Positions 1 through 7,579 of a stretch of DNA of 37,673 nucleotides are shown here, piece after piece (position 1 is the stretch's first letter; the number at the start of each line of letters is the position of its first letter). The DNA comes from Clostridiales bacterium (lineage in GTDB: Bacteria > Bacillota > Clostridia > Oscillospirales > Feifaniaceae). The stretch is from assembly GCA_012719075.1 (NCBI GenBank), contig JAAYBB010000023.1, positions 1 through 37,673 on the forward strand, given 5' to 3'. Under the pieces are notes generated by a model. The model searched no databases. It saw only the letters and a list, made by a program, of their open reading frames with translations, and was not told the DNA's origin. Both the position numbers and the translations under genes were made by a program.

Positions 1-921
1 ATTGTCTACACCGCATCGGTGCTCATCGGCATGGAGGGCATGATCAAATCCGCTGCGGTGTGCACGACCTTGTTTTTTATGATGCTGGCGTACTTCTTGT
101 TCTTTGGCGGGGAGACGCGATATATCATCGAAACGGGCATCACCTCCATCGGCAATTTGGTTCAACACTTTATCGGACTGGCCACCTGGATGGATCCTCT
201 GCGGACCTCCGGCGATGGCGTAAACGGCTTTGTGCAAAACTGGACGATTTTTTATTGGGCCTATTGGATGGCCTGGTGTGTGGCGACCCCCTTCTTTATC
301 GGCATAATCAGTCGGGGCCGCACGATTCGCAACGTCATCCTAGGCACCTATGGATACAGTTTGGCCGGCACCTTCCTTTCTTTTATCGTATTTGGCAATT
401 ACGGTCTTTCGCAACAGCTTGCGGGCAAGGTGGATATTATCGGCATGGTGAAGGAAGGCCTTGACATCAACTGGGGGATCATCCAGATTTTTGAAACGCT
501 GCCCCTTACAGAGCTGCTGCTGCTGGTTTTATTTGTGATGATGGTCACCTTTTACTCCACAACCTTTGACTCTTTGACCTTTGTCATCTCGGCTTATTCC
601 TACAAAAACCTCTCGCCCGAGCGGGAGGCCGCACGTCCTGTCCGGGCGTTTTGGGCCATCATCTTCATCTTCTTCCCCATCGCGTTGATCTTTGCGGAAA
701 ACTCGATCAACAGTCTGCAGTCTGTGTCCATCATCGCGGCGTTTCCCATCGGCATTGTCTTTTGTCTGATCATCGGAAGCTTTTTTAAGGATGCCCGCCT
801 GTACCTGCAGGAGCAAGAGGCCGGTCAGCTCCAGTGCAGCCCCGACCTTGACACAGCCTGCACGCCCGATATCGCGTGCAAGCCAAACCTCGTGTGTACC
901 CCAGACATCGAGGCTGAATAG
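1..921 (+). CDS. BCCT-family transporter, C-terminal part (5' end outside window)
   Basis: Sodium- or proton-coupled uptake or exchange of a quaternary amine (betaine, carnitine or choline type) across the cytoplasmic membrane is the family role. The reading frame is open from base 1, so the N-terminal part lies outside the window. The segment WTIFYWAYWMAWCVATPF (about codons 80-97) is the BCCT signature, followed by ISRGRTIR and, later, a TTFDSLTFVISA helix, both typical of the family; about seven hydrophobic segments are visible. The cytosolic C-terminus is unusual: it ends in four cysteines in a near-hexapeptide repeat (CSPDL, ACTPDI, ACKPNL, VCTPDI; bases 835-912). Base composition is visibly less GC-rich than most of the window, which may hint at transfer. 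Substrate cannot be decided from this fragment. Confidence 0.9.
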   Translation: MVYTASVLIGMEGMIKSAAVCTTLFFMMLAYFLFFGGETRYIIETGITSIGNLVQHFIGLATWMDPLRTSGDGVNGFVQNWTIFYWAYWMAWCVATPFFIGIISRGRTIRNVILGTYGYSLAGTFLSFIVFGNYGLSQQLAGKVDIIGMVKEGLDINWGIIQIFETLPLTELLLLVLFVMMVTFYSTTFDSLTFVISAYSYKNLSPEREAARPVRAFWAIIFIFFPIALIFAENSINSLQSVSIIAAFPIGIVFCLIIGSFFKDARLYLQEQEAGQLQCSPDLDTACTPDIACKPNLVCTPDIEAE

Positions 922-1283
922 CCGTCATGCGAACGCTGCCGGGCAAGCGGGCGGGAGCACGGCCTGGGTCAACTCCACGGGAATGTCAAAACGGACCACC
1001 CTTTGTCAAAAAGCGCCTCACAAAGCCCCCGGGCCTGTGGCCTGAGTTCAAAAAATGGATCTTTTAAAAAGCCTCCAGTCGCAGGATGGGACCTGCGAAT
1101 TGGAGGCTTTGCCATGTCGGAGAAAAAGATGCGCCGCTGCGGTGGTGCGTTTAAGCTGACTCCGTTTAAAAAACCAGTGCTGGCCGGCGTCATTCATCCG
1201 TATTCTGCGACGGGCTTTTTGTCGTTCGCATCTTTCAAAACAGATGGCCTTTTTATGTGCAAGAGGGCGTATACGGCCCACCC
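922..1283. other. Intergenic stretch between convergent genes
   Basis: No gene is supported here. It holds two TGTCAAAA-type motifs (around 983 and 1014-1023, the second being TGTCAAAAAG) and the strong hairpin at 1068-1110. Short frames crossing it have no ribosome binding site or recognisable protein features. A small hairpin, GGCCCA / TGGGCC, overlaps the stop codon of the macrodomain gene at about 1276-1293. Confidence 0.6.
1061..1110 (-). terminator. Intrinsic terminator (probably serves both convergent genes)
   Basis: Arms AAAGCCTCCAGTCGCAGG (1068-1085) and CCTGCGAATTGGAGGCTTT (1092-1110) pair with one small bulge around a 6-nt loop. Read on the minus strand the stem is followed by TTTTTAAAAG, a normal U-tract for the macrodomain gene. 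On the plus strand the U-tract is poorer (GGCTTTGCC), so termination of the transporter gene is less certain. Confidence 0.7.
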
Positions 1284-1796
1284 TTATGGGCCGACGGCCC
1301 CGCCCAGGACCTGCTGCGCAAGTGCGAGCAGCGGCGCATCGAACAGCACCAGGCAGACCTCCATGTCGTTCTCGCGCAGAAAGTCCCCGATGGCCTGTCC
1401 GGCGATGCGCAGCGCCTCCTCCTTGGGGTAGCCGAAGATGCCGGCCGAGATCAGCGGAAAGGCGATGCTCTGCAGGCCCTGCGCCTTGGCCAGGCGCAGG
1501 GCATTCTCGTAGCAGGCGCGCAGCAGCGCCGCCTCGCCCTGGCCGCCGCCGCGCCAGACCGGGCCCACGACATGGATGATGTGCCGCGCCGACAGGTCGT
1601 ACCCCGGCGTGAGGACGGCCCCGCCGGTCTCGCAGCCGCCGATCGCATCGCAGGCGCGCTGCAGCTGTTCGGCGCCGGCCGCCCGGAAGATGGCGCCACA
1701 GACGCCGCCGCCCATCTGCAGCGCCCGGTTGGCGGCGTTGACGATGGCGTCGGTCTCAAGCTTCGTGATGTCCCCCTGGATCAGCGCAAAGGGCAT
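1284..1796 (-). CDS. Macrodomain protein (ADP-ribose / O-acetyl-ADP-ribose hydrolase type)
   Basis: Macrodomains bind ADP-ribose and many remove acetyl or ADP-ribosyl groups from ADP-ribose derivatives in the cytoplasm. The 170-residue product is a single domain: IQGDITKLETDAIVNAAN at the N-terminus (the conserved GDIT and NAAN elements), MGGGVCGAIFRAAG (Gly-rich loop with catalytic-type spacing), the IIHVVGP strand and FPLISAGIFGYP, the second phosphate loop. All hallmark loops are intact, so activity is likely. The ATG at 1796 is chosen because AAAGGAGGGG lies just upstream; a longer frame exists but its extra N-terminus is low-complexity and crosses the opposing gene. It is convergent with the transporter and ends at the shared terminator. 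Confidence 0.92.
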   Translation of the reverse strand: MPFALIQGDITKLETDAIVNAANRALQMGGGVCGAIFRAAGAEQLQRACDAIGGCETGGAVLTPGYDLSARHIIHVVGPVWRGGGQGEAALLRACYENALRLAKAQGLQSIAFPLISAGIFGYPKEEALRIAGQAIGDFLRENDMEVCLVLFDAPLLALAQQVLGGAVGP

Positions 1797-1864
1797 GGCA
1801 GCCCCTCCTTTTTCCTTGAATGGGCCGGGCGGGCGCGCCCGTTTGCGCCCCGCCCGATTCCCGT

Positions 1865-1894
1865 TTGAAATTATCGGGGGGTCTGGTGTATACT
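1865..1894 (+). promoter_or_regulatory. Sigma-A-type promoter for the DUF503 gene
   Basis: TTGAAA (1865-1870), an 18-bp spacer and TATACT (1889-1894), about 30 bp before the start codon at 1924. Confidence 0.65.
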
Positions 1895-1923
1895 GGATAA
1901 AACATCCACTGCGGAGGCGGCGC

Positions 1924-2202
1924 ATGACCACGCTTTCAGCCCGGCTGACCCTGCACATCCCCTGGGCCAACTCGCTCAAGGACAAGCGGCAGGTGTCCCG
2001 CAGCCTGACACAGAAGACCCGGCAGAAGTTCAACGTCTCGATCGCCGAGGTGGACACGCCCGACCTCCACCGCAGGCTGACGCTGGGTATCGCCGCGCTC
2101 TCGGGCACCCGCAGCCAGGCCAGCGCGTTGCTGGAGGCGGCCATCCGCTTTGTCGAGTCGGCCACCGAGGCCGAGCTGCTGTCGGTGGAATACGTCGACT
2201 AG
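1924..2202 (+). CDS. DUF503 family protein (YlxP-like)
   Basis: Small cytoplasmic protein of 92 residues. The opening MTTLSARLTLHIPWANSLKDKRQ followed by SLTQKTRQKFNVSIAEV is the typical DUF503 pattern (short beta strand, SLKxKR motif, then NVSxAEV). Its function is not established; in many Firmicutes a relative sits near translation and ribosome-maturation genes, but here it stands alone behind its own promoter. ATG at 1924 is the only start that gives the family N-terminus; the ribosome binding site is weak (GGAGGCGGCGC upstream). Length agrees with the family. Confidence 0.85.
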   Translation: MTTLSARLTLHIPWANSLKDKRQVSRSLTQKTRQKFNVSIAEVDTPDLHRRLTLGIAALSGTRSQASALLEAAIRFVESATEAELLSVEYVD

Positions 2203-2293
2203 GACAGCGCCGCCCCGCACGCACGGGGCGATACGGAGCACACCGCGCCAGTCCCAGGAGGGCGGGGCGTGGGGGAGCCTCCCCCGCCCCCGC

Positions 2294-3070
2294 TCATTTA
2301 AATTGCTCGATCTCGCGGATGGCCTCGATCACGGCCGAGCGAAAGCCCTTCTCCTCGAGCTTGGCGATGCCGCGGATGGTGCTGCCGCCCGGCGAGCAGA
2401 CGTTGTCCTTGAGCTGGCCGGGGTGCAGGCCGGACTCGAGCACCATGCGGGCGGCCCCCAGCACGGTCTGCGCGGCCAGGCGGTAGGCGTCGGCCCGCGG
2501 CACGCCGTGGTAGACGGCGGCGTCGGCCAGCGCCTCCAGATAGACGTAGGTAAAGGCCGGGCCGCAGCCGGTGACCGAGCCGGCCGACTTCATCAGTGCC
2601 GTGGGCAGCACCGACACGATGCCGATGGCCGAAAACAGCGCCTTGACGGCCTCGAGCTCCTGCGGGTCCAGCGTGTTGCGCTCCTCAAACACGCAGACGC
2701 CCTCGCCCACCTGCATCGGGGTGTTGGGCATGACGGCCTGAATGCGCACCTCCTTTGGCAGCACCGCGGACAGCTCCTGAAAGCGCCAGCCCAGCGCCAC
2801 GCTGATCAGCGCCTTTCCGGCCAGCGCCTCGCCGACCTTCTTGAGCACCTGCTCCACGAGGTGGGGCTTGACGGCCAGCACCACGAGGTCGCAGCGCCGC
2901 ACGAGGTCGAGCTCGGACTGGGCCTTTTCGATGCCCAGCAGGTCCAGGTTTTTCGGGAGCGGGTCAAACCCGATCAGCTGCTCCCGCTGCAGCGCGCCGG
3001 CGGCCAATCCGCCCGAGGCAATGGCGTAGGCGATGTTGCCCATGCCGATCAAACCGATGGTCTGTTGCAC
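2294..3070 (-). CDS. proC: Pyrroline-5-carboxylate reductase
   Basis: Reduces 1-pyrroline-5-carboxylate to proline with NAD(P)H, the last step of proline synthesis, in the cytoplasm. The 258-residue product starts with a Rossmann dinucleotide loop (IGLIGMGNIAYAIASGG), has VLAVKPH after the third strand, VMPNTP, the dimerisation/active-site stretch SAGSVTGCGPAFTYVYLEAL, and the C-terminal KDNVCSPGGSTIRGI motif, all diagnostic. The GTG start at 3070 is preferred because AAAGGAGG sits at proper distance; the longer frame adds a proline/arginine-rich extension without family similarity. No other proline gene is adjacent, so it appears to be a single-gene unit. Confidence 0.95.
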   Translation of the reverse strand: MQQTIGLIGMGNIAYAIASGGLAAGALQREQLIGFDPLPKNLDLLGIEKAQSELDLVRRCDLVVLAVKPHLVEQVLKKVGEALAGKALISVALGWRFQELSAVLPKEVRIQAVMPNTPMQVGEGVCVFEERNTLDPQELEAVKALFSAIGIVSVLPTALMKSAGSVTGCGPAFTYVYLEALADAAVYHGVPRADAYRLAAQTVLGAARMVLESGLHPGQLKDNVCSPGGSTIRGIAKLEEKGFRSAVIEAIREIEQFK

Positions 3071-3401
3071 AAAAATGCCTCCTTTCAACCGGGCAGCCGC
3101 CCGCCCAAACCGCCCGCAAACCCGGCCGACAGGGCCGGGGAACGACGGGCGGCGCAAGGGTGGGGCCTGTCCGGTTTTCATCATACCACGGCCAACAGGC
3201 GCTGTCTATGCGCCGCCTTATGCCCTGTGAATTCGGTCATATTCTTATCACTAATTTTGCGTGGAATTTATTTGCTTTTGCAGGTTGGACGTGCTACAAT
3301 ACAGCTGATATCGAGCGCGCCCAGGCTGTTTTGGGGCGGTGTTTTTGATATCTTGCCCTTAATTGACCATAAACACCGCATAAAAAGGAGGATATGCAGC
3401 C
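3071..3401. other. Divergent intergenic region (proC / DUF3798 gene)
   Basis: No gene supported. The part near proC is GC-rich; from about 3230 the composition becomes AT-rich and carries the plus-strand promoter at 3272-3300. I see no riboswitch or long hairpin. Confidence 0.5.
3272..3300 (+). promoter_or_regulatory. Promoter for the DUF3798 lipoprotein gene
   Basis: TTGCTT (3272-3277), a 17-bp spacer and TACAAT (3295-3300) with a TG-C extension just upstream of the -10 box. The start codon lies about 100 bp downstream, leaving a moderate leader. Confidence 0.7.
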
Positions 3402-4595
3402 ATGAAGAGAAAACTGCTGTGCCTGCTGCTGGCCGCCTGCCTGCTGCTTGCGCTGGCCGCCTGCGGACGGAAGCCCGATTCCGACGACGGACAGGGAGCT
3501 GAAGAGGAAGACAGCTGGAAGATCGGCATTGTCTCGGGGACGGTCTCGCAGGAGGAGGAGACCTTCCGCGCCGCTGAAAACATGGTGGCCGAGTACGGCG
3601 CCGACCGCATTGTCCACATCACCTACCCCGACAACTTCACCACCGAGACCGAGACCCTGATCTCCAACGTGGTGGGCCTTGCGGCCGACCCCGACGTCAA
3701 GGCCATCGTCTTTGTGCAGGCCGTGCCCGGCGCCGCCGCCGCCATCGGCAAGGTGCGCGAGACCCGGCCCGAGATCCTGTTTGTCTGCGGCGTCCCCGGC
3801 GATGACCCCGGCGTGATCGCCGCCCAGTCCGACATCGTGCTCAACAGCGACGAGATCGCCATGGGCGTCACGATCATCGAGCAGGCCCATGCGCTGGGCG
3901 CCAAGACCTTTGTGCACTACTCCTTCCCGCGCCACATGAGCTATGCCACCATCGCCGCCCGCTACCAGCTGCTCCAGCAGACCTGCGAGCAGTACGGCAT
4001 CGAGTTCGTCGCCGAGACCGCGCCCGACCCCACCGGCGACTCCGGCCTGTCCGGCGCGCAGCAGTTCATCGTTGAGGACGTGCCGCGCAAGGTCAGCGAG
4101 TACGGCGCCGACACCGCCTTCTTCAACACCAACTGCGGCATGCAGGAGCCGCTGATCACCCAGGTGATCAAGCACGGCGCCATCTTCCCGCAGCAGTGCT
4201 GCCCCTCCCCCTTCCACGGCTACCCCTCGGCGCTGGGCATCGACGTCAAGGGCCATGAGGGCGACGTGCAGTACATGCTCGACCAGATCACGGAAAAGGT
4301 CGCCTCCGGCGGCAACAGCGGCCGCATGTCCACCTGGGGCTTCTCGATCAACATGCTCGAGCTCGAGGCCGGCGTGCGCTATGCCGAGGCCTTTATCAAG
4401 GGTGAGACCAACGGCCGCGTGGACAGCGCGCTGCTGACCCGCATCATTCAGGACATCGCCGGCGGGGCCGACAAGGCCACCGTCTCCACCTATGTCGAGA
4501 AGTACACCGAGACCGACGCCGACGGCAACGAGGTGGAAAAGGAGAACGCCTACGACAACTACTTCATGGTCATGGGCGACTACTACACCTTCTAA
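3402..4595 (+). CDS. DUF3798-type solute-binding-like lipoprotein
   Basis: A 397-residue exported protein. Residues 1-21 form a lipoprotein signal peptide (MKRKLLCLLLAACLLLALAAC) with lipobox LAAC, followed by an acidic linker and a domain beginning WKIGIVSGTVSQ. The pattern of alternating strands and helices (KAIVFVQAVPGA, EILFVCGVPGDDP, GAKTFVHYSFPRHMSY, GADTAFFNTNCGMQEPL) resembles periplasmic-binding-protein folds and matches my recollection of the DUF3798 family. A substrate-binding role is inferred from the fold only; no ABC permease or ATPase gene is adjacent. The start has a strong AAGGAGG at 3384-3391 and its own promoter, and a perfect hairpin terminator follows. Ligand unknown. Confidence 0.8.
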   Translation: MKRKLLCLLLAACLLLALAACGRKPDSDDGQGAEEEDSWKIGIVSGTVSQEEETFRAAENMVAEYGADRIVHITYPDNFTTETETLISNVVGLAADPDVKAIVFVQAVPGAAAAIGKVRETRPEILFVCGVPGDDPGVIAAQSDIVLNSDEIAMGVTIIEQAHALGAKTFVHYSFPRHMSYATIAARYQLLQQTCEQYGIEFVAETAPDPTGDSGLSGAQQFIVEDVPRKVSEYGADTAFFNTNCGMQEPLITQVIKHGAIFPQQCCPSPFHGYPSALGIDVKGHEGDVQYMLDQITEKVASGGNSGRMSTWGFSINMLELEAGVRYAEAFIKGETNGRVDSALLTRIIQDIAGGADKATVSTYVEKYTETDADGNEVEKENAYDNYFMVMGDYYTF

Positions 4596-4646
4596 ACGAA
4601 GCATGACGGCCGGGCAATCGTCCCGGACCATCGGAATATACACGAT

Positions 4647-4689
4647 GAAAGAGGCGCCGCAGCTGCTTTGCAGCTGCGGCGCCTCTTTC
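4647..4689. terminator. Bidirectional intrinsic terminator
   Basis: A perfect 19-bp inverted repeat (4647-4665 and 4671-4689; arm GAAAGAGGCGCCGCAGCTG) with a 5-nt loop lies between the convergent DUF3798 and M20 genes. Each side ends in CTTTC, so the U-tract is short, but the stem is very stable and symmetrical. Confidence 0.75.
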
Positions 4690-4733
4690 GTTGGCCCTGA
4701 GCATGGGCGGCCGGGGGCGCCTGCCCCGCGGCG

Positions 4734-5906
4734 TCATTCGCTCAAGAAGTCGATGGAGTACTGGGCATACATCGCGGCCGAGTTGACCAGGGCCTCCTCG
4801 TCGATGTCAAAGCGGCCCGAGTGGTGGGGGTGGCAGCTGTCCTTGTCGGGGTTGCCGCTGCCCATGTTGCACAGGATCGAGTCGGCCACCGCCTCCATCA
4901 TGAAGGAGTAGTCCTCGCCGCCGGCCGACGCCGGCCGGCTGACCACGGCGCTCTCGCCCAGCAGCTTTTCCACCGTGCGGCGGGCGCGGGCGGTCGCCTG
5001 CTCGGGGTTGACCACCGGCACCGTCAGCTCCTCGTAAAACAGCCGCTCGGCCTGGCAGCGATAGGCGGCCGCCGTCTCGTTGACGATGCGGTCCATGGCC
5101 TCGGGCACCTTCTTAAAGGTCTTGGGATTGTAGGTGCGCACGGTGCCCTCGAAGGTGGCCTCGCTGGCGATGACGTTCCAGCGGGTGCCCGAGTTCAGCT
5201 TGCCCACCGTGAGCACCAGCGGCTCCATCGGGTCGAACTCGCGGCTGACGACCGACTGCAGGTTCAGCACGCAGGCCGACATGCACAGGCCGGCGTCCAC
5301 GCCCTGGTGGGGGGAGGCGCCATGTCCGGGTCCGCCGACGAGCCTGTAGCCGAACATGCTGGCCGCCGCCGACTTGGGCCCGGCCGCAACGTCGACCTGG
5401 CCGGTCGGGATGCCCGAGGCCAGGTGGATCGCAAAGGTGGCGTCCACGCCCTCGAGGCAGCCCTCCTTGATCATGGCCTTGGCGCCGTAGCCGATCTCTT
5501 CGCCGGGCTGGAACAGCAGCCGGACGGTGCCCCTGATCTGGTCGCGGCAGGCCAGCAGCACCCGGGCGGCGCCCAGCAGCGAGGCGGCATGGCCGTCGTG
5601 CCCGCAGGCGTGCATCATGCCATCAAGCTTCGACTTGTAGGGCACCTCATTCAGCTCCTGCACGCTCAGCGCGTCGTGGTCGGCCCGCAGGCCGATGGTC
5701 TTGCCGGGCCGGTCCCCCCTGATGTCGCAGACCACGCCGGTGACCGCCACCACCCTGGGCTCCAGCCCCATGCCCCTGAGCTCCTCGACAATGCGCTCGC
5801 AGGTGCGAAACTCCTCTTTGCTGGGCTCGGGGTGCATGTGAAAGTCGCGCCGCATGGCCGTGATGTACTCGGCGTTCTCCCGAGCAACCTGATAGGTCTT
5901 CTCCAC
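4734..5906 (-). CDS. M20 family amidohydrolase (M20D-type, N-acyl amino acid or aminobenzoyl-glutamate hydrolase-like)
   Basis: Metal-dependent hydrolysis of an N-acyl or amide bond in a small amino-acid derivative is the family role. The 390-residue cytosolic protein shows the M20D metal-site elements in order: RRDFHMHPEPS (about 19-29), LRADHDALSV (73-82), MHACGHDGHAA (98-108, Cys/His ligands), LFQPGEEIG (131-139, catalytic Glu), a conserved His near 161, and C-terminal SCHPHHSGRF. The dimerisation domain occupies the middle. Start is GTG 5906 behind AAAAGGAGG, downstream of a good promoter. No neighbouring gene indicates the substrate; indole-3-acetyl-amino acid, N-acetyl-diaminopimelate or aminobenzoyl-glutamate hydrolases are all possible. 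Confidence 0.92.
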   Translation of the reverse strand: MEKTYQVARENAEYITAMRRDFHMHPEPSKEEFRTCERIVEELRGMGLEPRVVAVTGVVCDIRGDRPGKTIGLRADHDALSVQELNEVPYKSKLDGMMHACGHDGHAASLLGAARVLLACRDQIRGTVRLLFQPGEEIGYGAKAMIKEGCLEGVDATFAIHLASGIPTGQVDVAAGPKSAAASMFGYRLVGGPGHGASPHQGVDAGLCMSACVLNLQSVVSREFDPMEPLVLTVGKLNSGTRWNVIASEATFEGTVRTYNPKTFKKVPEAMDRIVNETAAAYRCQAERLFYEELTVPVVNPEQATARARRTVEKLLGESAVVSRPASAGGEDYSFMMEAVADSILCNMGSGNPDKDSCHPHHSGRFDIDEEALVNSAAMYAQYSIDFLSE

Positions 5907-5957
5907 GAAACTGCCTCCTTTTAAGGGCGCGCTGCGCCCCTCGCATTTAATCCGCTT

Positions 5958-5986
5958 ATTGTATCACCTTTGTATGGGACAGGCAA
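5958..5986 (-). promoter_or_regulatory. Promoter for the M20 amidohydrolase gene
   Basis: On the minus strand TTGCCT (5986-5981), a 17-bp spacer and TACAAT (5963-5958), with TGA directly before the -10 box. It is about 50 bp from the GTG start. Confidence 0.7.
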
Positions 5987-5995
5987 CCCGAAATT

Positions 5996-6850
5996 TCACT
6001 CAATGGCCAGGATAAACATGCCGCAGAGGATGAAAAACACCAGCACATACTGAAATTTGGTCAGCTTTTCCCGCAGGAAGAGGCGGGAAAACAGGATGGA
6101 CACCGCCGAAAAGGAGGCAATGAAGGGGGAGGCCAGCACGGCGTCGCCATAGGCGAAGGCGTAGACGTAAGTAAACTGTCCGCCGGTCTCCAGCAGCGCG
6201 CCCGCGATGCGGCGGGGGTGGGTGACCAGCGGGCGGCCGGGCTGCTTTCTGCGCAGGTAGAGCAGGCAGCAGAGGCCCAGCAGGCCGTAGATCAGCGCGT
6301 AGGTCACAAAGACCTCGTCGGCCGAGAGGGTCCCTTCGAGGATGTAGTCGTCCAAAAAGGAGCCGATGCCGTCCAGCAGAAAGTAGCCGAGGGCCAGCAG
6401 GATGCCCAGCGGATAGGTCTTTTGCCGCGCATGCTCGGTCTCCCGGTTGCGGGAGAGCAGCGCCATGCAGGTCACCATCACGACGATGGCGGCGGCCTGG
6501 ATCGGGGTGAGGGTCTGCTTGAGCACCACGACACACAAAATCGAGACCAGCGCGCAGGAGCAGTTGGCCACCGGCGACTGGATCGAGAGCTTGATCAGCG
6601 GCAGCGCGTTGTAATAGCAGACCATCGAGGCCAGGTAGGCCGCCGCAATGGGCAAATAGTAGAGCAGCGCGATCGGGCGAAAGTCAATTTGCGCGACAAG
6701 GCCGTACAGGATGCCGCAGAGGCCCAGCACGATGCCGTTGCAGGCCAGCAGCTCGGCGGCGCCGCCCGGCTCGTCGGTGGCGACGCTCTTGAACACCACG
6801 TCGGAGGTCCCCCAGAACAGTACGGTCAGGATCGAAAAAAGCACCCACAT
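5996..6850 (-). CDS. EamA/DMT-superfamily transporter
   Basis: Integral membrane protein of 284 residues with about ten hydrophobic segments in two repeats of five, as in drug/metabolite transporters of the EamA group. It opens MWVLFSILTVLFWGTSDVVFK, the usual first helix with a WG motif, and each half ends with a helix like that in REKLTKFQYVLVFFILCGMFIL. Substrate cannot be predicted; family members export amino acids, nucleosides or drugs. The ATG at 6850 is chosen because GGGAG lies 8 nt upstream; a TTG at 6889 would add 13 residues. The gene is monocistronic by spacing and has a candidate promoter at 6957-6985. Confidence 0.88.
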   Translation of the reverse strand: MWVLFSILTVLFWGTSDVVFKSVATDEPGGAAELLACNGIVLGLCGILYGLVAQIDFRPIALLYYLPIAAAYLASMVCYYNALPLIKLSIQSPVANCSCALVSILCVVVLKQTLTPIQAAAIVVMVTCMALLSRNRETEHARQKTYPLGILLALGYFLLDGIGSFLDDYILEGTLSADEVFVTYALIYGLLGLCCLLYLRRKQPGRPLVTHPRRIAGALLETGGQFTYVYAFAYGDAVLASPFIASFSAVSILFSRLFLREKLTKFQYVLVFFILCGMFILAIE

Positions 6851-6956
6851 AAAACAAACTCCCAAAATCCCGGCGGTGATTTTACGCAAAGCCCCCTGGG
6901 GGCCGCCCCGTCACGGTTTCGGCGGGTTTGCGCAACGCCCAAGGGACTACCCTACC

Positions 6957-6985
6957 ACTATAAAGGATTTTGCCGCACCGCGCAA
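6957..6985 (-). promoter_or_regulatory. Candidate promoter for the EamA transporter gene
   Basis: TTGCGC (6985-6980), 17-bp spacer, TATAGT (6962-6957) on the minus strand. It leaves a leader of roughly 100 nt before the ATG at 6850. Confidence 0.5.
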
Positions 6986-7113
6986 GGGGTCGCCGGGACA
7001 GGGCCACAGGCGGGCGGGCTGTCGGGGTGAACCATCGGCAGCCCTGCGCCGCCTGTATCCACACCGCTATATCGGGGCTGGCCTCCCCTGTCTGAAGGGG
7101 CTCGGCAGTGGCA

Positions 7114-7156
7114 GACAGAGGGGCCCTGCCCGCGTGGCGGGCAGGGCCCCTCTGTC
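7114..7156. repeat. Perfect 18-20 bp inverted repeat
   Basis: Arm GACAGAGGGGCCCTGCCC (7114-7131) pairs perfectly with 7139-7156; two further bases can pair in the loop, leaving a 3-nt turn. There is no T-run on either side, so it is not a standard terminator. Confidence 0.8.
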
Positions 7157-7256
7157 GAAACCCGGAAGGTCATTTGCGCGGCGGGAAAGCGCCCCCGGCA
7201 CAGCGCCGGCCCGCCAGCGGGAGTGCCGCCAGACAGGCTTCGCAGGCGCTTTTTGC

Positions 7257-7298
7257 GCCGGCGCCCGAAGGGGTGTGGAGGCCCCTTCGGGCGCCGGC
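7257..7298. repeat. Perfect 17-bp inverted repeat
   Basis: Arm GCCGGCGCCCGAAGGGG (7257-7273) pairs with 7282-7298 around an 8-nt loop. On the minus strand the stem is followed by GCAAAAAGCGCC, itself a small hairpin, so this is not a normal terminator although it lies downstream of the lipoprotein pair. Confidence 0.75.
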
Positions 7299-7435
7299 CG
7301 GACAGGGGTCGATGCCCGCATGCCCCGCGCCTGGATGCGCGCGCCACATGCGGGCCGCAGAACCCCTGTATTCAGGGCGCCCCCTGCCGGTGCCCCTGGG
7401 GCAAAATGCCCCCGCTGCCGGTCAGGGCGCCGTCG

Positions 7436-7579
7436 CTACCGCTTTGTGACGCTATTGGTCCCCTCGACCAGCCGGACGCCGCAGACCGGCGTCGGCACCG
7501 TAAAGGTCGCGGTCCTGGGCTCGCAGCCGGACAGCAGGACCAGCGTCAGCGTGGCGGCCGCTAAAAAAATCCGCCTCAT
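7436..7579 (-). CDS. Very small predicted lipoprotein
   Basis: A 47-residue product, MRRIFLAAATLTLVLLSGCEPR..., with a classic lipoprotein signal ending in lipobox LLSGC (residues 15-19), so the mature protein would be only about 29 residues anchored to the outer face of the membrane. Its ATG overlaps the stop codon of the upstream lipoprotein gene in an ATGA arrangement, which suggests translational coupling and is the main reason for believing it is real. The mature part (ATFTVPTPVCGVRLVEG) resembles nothing I know. Too short for confident family assignment. Confidence 0.55.
   Translation of the reverse strand: MRRIFLAAATLTLVLLSGCEPRTATFTVPTPVCGVRLVEGTNSVTKR

Larger units (their letters stand above)
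6851..7435. other. Long hairpin-rich intergenic region
   Basis: About 585 bp without a supportable gene. It is very GC-rich and dominated by inverted repeats (7114-7156 and 7257-7298 are perfect), with smaller ones between. Open frames here have no start signals and are proline/arginine/alanine-rich by-products of composition. The only regulatory signal I trust is the minus-strand promoter at 6957-6985 for the EamA gene. Confidence 0.55.

Noticed and set aside
1003-1431. 142-codon frame between the BCCT and macrodomain genes
   Set aside because: It reads through the terminator hairpin and into the macrodomain gene on the opposite strand, and shows no protein-like pattern.
1797-2165. N-terminal extension of the macrodomain protein
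   Set aside because: The extra residues lie antisense to the DUF503 gene; a strong ribosome binding site precedes the start at 1796.
2150-3502. 450-codon plus-strand frame across proC
   Set aside because: It is antisense to proC, lacks a ribosome binding site and runs through the promoter and start of the DUF3798 gene.
3294-4643. 449-codon minus-strand frame opposite the DUF3798 gene
   Set aside because: Gly/His/Val/Asp-rich antisense shadow; the sense frame has a signal peptide, promoter and ribosome binding site.
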